Source: Malachius bipustulatus (taxonomy: Eukaryota; Arthropoda; Insecta; Coleoptera; Melyridae). Taken from it: DNA of 64,000 nt. The stretch is taken from the NCBI GenBank assembly GCA_910589415.1, contig OU342635.1:124001-188000 (forward strand), read 5' to 3'. Positions within the stretch are counted from its first letter, which is position 1, and the number at the start of each line of letters is the position of its first letter. A program made the translations under genes and the position numbers. Shown here in pieces: positions 60,698 to 64,000 of the stretch. A model generated the notes under the pieces. That model was given only the letters and a program-made list of their open reading frames with translations, was not told where the DNA came from and made no database searches.

Positions 60698-61347
60698 GAT
60701 ATAGGTAGGTATGCTTACATTTAAAATTGGCCTTTGTTATTAGTTGATAATCAGAGGAGAATATGATGCAGGTATCACTAAGGTAACTTTTACACTTTTT
60801 ATAATCTCATAATTATACTGTTTTATAAGCGAAATGCCATAAAAATTGATGTTTTTGACAAAACAATGTATTTTTAACATCATTTATAAACAGTAAAATT
60901 TTATAAAACAGTAAAATTTTGAGATTAGGTAGGTACAATAATAATGCCCGTATTCACAAACAATAATTTCCTAAATAATTACGTAATTAATTAAATGAGT
61001 GAGATGGAGATATGCAGTTTTTTTGCAATAGAATGAGATGGGGATAATTGATTACGTAATTATTTTGGAAATTATCGTTTGTGAATACGGGCATAAGTGT
61101 ATCAAATATGTATTTTTACACACTCTGTAATCTCAAAATTTACTGTTTTATAAATTAAAATGATGTCACAAATACATAGTTATTTTGTCAAAAACATCAA
61201 TTTTTATGGCATTTTGCTTATAAAATAGTATAATAGTTATGAGATTATAAAAAGTGTAAAAGTTACCTTAGTGATACCTGCATCATATTCTCCTGATTAT
61301 CAACTAATAACAAAGACCAATTTTAAATGTAAGCATACCTATATCTT
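60698..61347. repeat. ~220-bp inverted arms interrupted by a MITE
   Basis: The left arm (60698-60925) starts ATATAGGTAGGTATGCTTAC. The right arm (61126-61347) mirrors it, ending GTAAGCATACCTATAT. They agree along most of their length with small indels. Confidence 0.75.
60945..61093. mobile_element. 149-bp palindromic MITE (TAA target)
   Basis: Terminal repeats TGCCCGTATTCACAAACAAT on the left and its near complement on the right, extending about 45 bp into ATTACGTAAT. The TAA duplication is at 60942-60944 and 61094-61096, fitting PIF/Harbinger-type MITEs. It is the innermost insertion of the nest. Confidence 0.8.
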
Positions 61348-62045
61348 CTTTTATCTTATATTTCGTTTTTACAATACCTTTAATAAATAAATTGCGTTTA
61401 TATATTTTTTTATTAATAAAAAACCATTCATTTCCCTATGCTGCCCGTGTTAAATTTCAGCTTTTTGCCTACAATGATAGCTATCTCTGTCATTTGCTTT
61501 GGCTTCTCAATTTCGTCATCTCTCTTTAATGTTGTCACCACTTGAAAGCACAATTTAGTGTAGCGAGACTCTATCCAGTAGTACCTACTACTATAAAATC
61601 TATAATGACAGAAAACAGAAACAGCGAACTAACCTAAAACAAATCCCAAAATCTAACAAACGGACTAATGCGCAAGTCAGTCCAGAGCGTACGAAGCTTG
61701 AAGCGAGTATCGATATGACCGTACGAAAATCGATCCGTGAATGGTCCCTAACTCTGTTGGAACGCCAACAGGGATCGTCCAGTAAATCGTCACGAGTTCG
61801 TTGGAACGCTTTTCTCTTTCTGCGCATGATCTGGACGGTACAATGTACGGTTTTCGCGTATGTTGGAACAAACCTAATATTGGCGATTCGCGGTTTTGTA
61901 TGACATCTATGGTTGACACTCGGTTAATGACATATGACAGATCTTACAAAGACGCTCGCGACCGTTCCAAAAGCCGTCATACGGACTGGGGAGTTACGTC
62001 ACACACCTATCCGGACGTCAGTGCGTCTACTGGAACGCACCCCTG

Positions 62046-64000
62046 GTAGTAATTGTTCCGAAGATGATATATTATGCGTGAATTTGAAATGATAGCTGCT
62101 GGGAGCGTCTCGGATGAAATTATCATGTTGTTCTCGGACAATTAATAATAAATAGATCAGATATGGTTAAAAGAATAATTTAAATAATAATTGTTGGGTC
62201 TATAATTAATTATTATTATTGAATGATTCGATTGTAGCATCATCGAATGAAAGTATCTACAGACTATACGAGAGATAACAGCTGTCCTAAAAATATGCAA
62301 GAGGCTAATTTATAAATAATATGTCACCGCCTATTTTGACAGATAAGCAGCGCCAGCGATTCTTTATAGTTTTAAAAGGAAACTCCTGAATTTTTGAGGT
62401 ATGATAGTGGAGATAGGCTCTTTAGTTGGTGGATTTCAAAGATGCCCTTTTCGTCCATTTTCAAAAGTTATAAAAAAAATTGAACTTTATTTACCGTTCG
62501 CTGGTGCTATTGCTTAGGTACCTTTCCGAATTAAGATGATTAAATAGGTGAACTTTGAGCGGTAATTAGTTGTTTCTCAATTAAGTACCACAAGGCAGCC
62601 AGGCGAAGAGCTTGAAAATTGAACTGCTAAAAACGGCGGCATTCACAGGGTATTACATTAGCATAGGTTTAAAGAGTCTATTGAAGATAACACGATGGAA
62701 GTTGATATTAATCTATTGATTATGAAAGGGAAACTTTCTGGTTTAATTGACCGAGTTAGTCAGCTAGTTGCAGATACTCCAGACAATAGGTATAATTTCA
62801 TCGACAAACACTATGGCGTGGATCATTTATTCCCAAACGTAGTTTCAGGTGAAAATCACAAAATATAAAGCTTATAATTCGCGAAGAAATGCGCAAGATG
62901 CTTGGAAACTTTTTTAAAAAGGTAAATATTTCGAGATAGCAAGATAAACAGACAGGCTTTTCTACGCTTTTTAGTTCCTCATTCGCGACGTTTTCCGCCG
63001 GCAACCTACCTTTCTGCTATGGCCCTTCAGCAAAAGGTTACGTCATCTTGCCTGGAAGCTATTTGTTACAATTATTGTGGTGTGACTTGTGCCTGTGCGA
63101 CTGTGCGAGACACCGGCCACATCACCTCCGGCCTCCACGTATGAGTTCCACGCTGGGCTGGCATATGACCTGCACTCTAAAAATTATCCCTTCCAGCTTT
63201 CTAAGGTCTGTGAATCTACACACGATATTTTTGATGAAAAGGTCGTCAAGAGTTTTATATTTTAACGCAGTAAATTCGTTACACTACTGCGTTTTAGGAT
63301 CGAAAGTTTTTTGATAAGGCAGTCTCTTTTATAAAACCATCAACGTTTTCTGATTTCATAGTGAATAGAGACGTATCCTGAACCTGAAATCACGATCAAG
63401 AGCTAATATTTGATGTTTTTATTTGTACCTCTAATATACGTGATGTTTTATTTGTGCTGAAAGGAAAATAAAACATCAATTTCTTAAACAAAGACATAAT
63501 AAAAGTAAATGCTTTTCTCTCGATGTGGGGCTCGTAAGTTCCGAAGCGGAGAGCTCTATAGGATGATGGATGGCGATGGAGCTGAGACGTCACAATGTTA
63601 ATAGCTCCAGTCACGACTTTTTTTCAGACCAAATATAGGCGGACATTGCGTACAATGTAAAGAGTGCAAACAGTGTGTCGAAGCTTAATTACATGGACCT
63701 GGATATTTTGGTTTAAAAAAATATTTGCTGTGTTTATGCGGTAATGATGAATCCTTGCAGTGTTGCAGCCCGATCATTATACGGCCCAGTTGTGTTATTA
63801 TTAGGTAGTTTACCTACCTACCTCCAGTGGATTATTATGTAACATTTTGTATAATAATTGGATTCTTTTATCATCAAAATAAAAGGGGAGCGCGTCCTAT
63901 ATGAAAGGAACTAATGAACTGCTAATTGTTCTGTGCAAGCTCAAGACTTCCAGAAATGGATGAAGGTCTTGCCGTCATGGCAATTCTCCATGATTTGATT
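62046..64000. other. Right flank, mostly unassigned
   Basis: Non-coding by inspection apart from the exon-like frame at 62695-62853. A plus-strand frame near 63140-63264 (containing EFHAGLAYDLHSKNYPFQLS) is peptide-like but unidentified and could be a decayed transposon. Confidence 0.3.
62695..62853 (+). CDS. Possible short coding exon (53 codons)
   Basis: The ATG at 62695 opens a frame reading MEVDINLLIMKGKLSGLIDR and further LVADTPDNRYNFIDKH, to a donor-like TTTCAG|GTGAAA with the intron from about 62850. Unspliced it would stop at 62866-62868. The composition looks protein-like, but I know no family match and see no upstream evidence, so coding status is uncertain. Confidence 0.25.

Larger units (their letters stand above)
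60421..61874. mobile_element. Nested TIR element inside the Harbinger transposon
   Basis: Ends GGTTTGTTCCAACACGC and (reverse complement) GGTTTGTTCCAACATACGC, with related GTACGG motifs on both arms. TAATA stands at both borders (60416-60420 and 61875-61879). Repeated GTTGGAACG words lie under both ends. It contains the palindromes at 60698-61347. Confidence 0.6.
58080..62042 (+). mobile_element. PIF/Harbinger transposon (3.96 kb, degenerate, nested insertions)
   Basis: Terminal inverted repeats GGGTGCGTTCCAGAAGAACA and (reverse complement of the right end) GGGTGCGTTCCAGTAGACGC, followed by further matching CTGACG and GACGTCA/GTGACGTAA blocks. The CTG target duplication is at 58077-58079 and 62043-62045, fitting the CWG preference of the superfamily. 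It holds a transposase gene (plus) and a Myb/SANT-like gene (minus), converging tail to tail. Both are broken. Confidence 0.85.

Overview
This window is eukaryotic and almost certainly insect nuclear DNA. It holds AT-rich introns and intergenic DNA, GC-rich coding exons with GT-AG introns, and remains of many animal transposon types: PIF/Harbinger, pogo/Tigger, Tc1/mariner-like, jockey/CR1-type LINEs, Gypsy-like solo LTRs and a Penelope-like piece with a hammerhead ribozyme. A beetle is my best guess, with low confidence. Long runs of degenerate tandem repeats are typical of the non-coding part.

Layout. (1) 1-870: tandem 30-bp palindromes flank a short terminal-inverted-repeat element that still carries the first exon of a THAP-domain protein. 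(2) 875-3090, plus strand: the DEAD-box helicase DDX41/abstrakt. Its 5' end is missing, it has one GC-AG intron, and it is broken by two frameshifts and loss of the C-terminal zinc knuckle. (3) 3091-8848: a 5.7-kb transposon graveyard between two convergent genes. (4) 8849-25884, minus strand: a complete 21-exon gene for the proteasome adaptor ECM29/ECPAS. The exons sum to 5550 nt (1849 aa) and every junction keeps the frame. Its large introns hold LINE fragments, a 1.19-kb near-perfect foldback, a solo LTR, a pogo-like element and an array of TTCTAGAA-type units that reads as clustered heat-shock elements. (5) 25885-58076: mostly non-coding, probably intronic and upstream DNA of one or more large genes. 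It has candidate 5' exons near 28.1, 46.3 and 52.6 kb, coding exons at 54039-54189 and 55073-55129 of an unrecognised lysine-rich protein, a hammerhead ribozyme at 37190-37234 and five families of decayed tandem repeats. (6) 58080-62042: a 3.96-kb PIF/Harbinger transposon with CTG target duplications, damaged transposase and Myb-like genes and at least two nested palindromic elements. (7) 62046-64000: mostly unassigned, with one short exon-like frame.

DDX41 and ECM29 lie tail to tail and have unrelated known roles: nucleic-acid sensing and splicing for DDX41, 26S proteasome quality control for ECM29. The points most worth checking are the hammerhead ribozyme, the heat-shock-element array inside ECM29, the damage to DDX41 and the long foldbacks.
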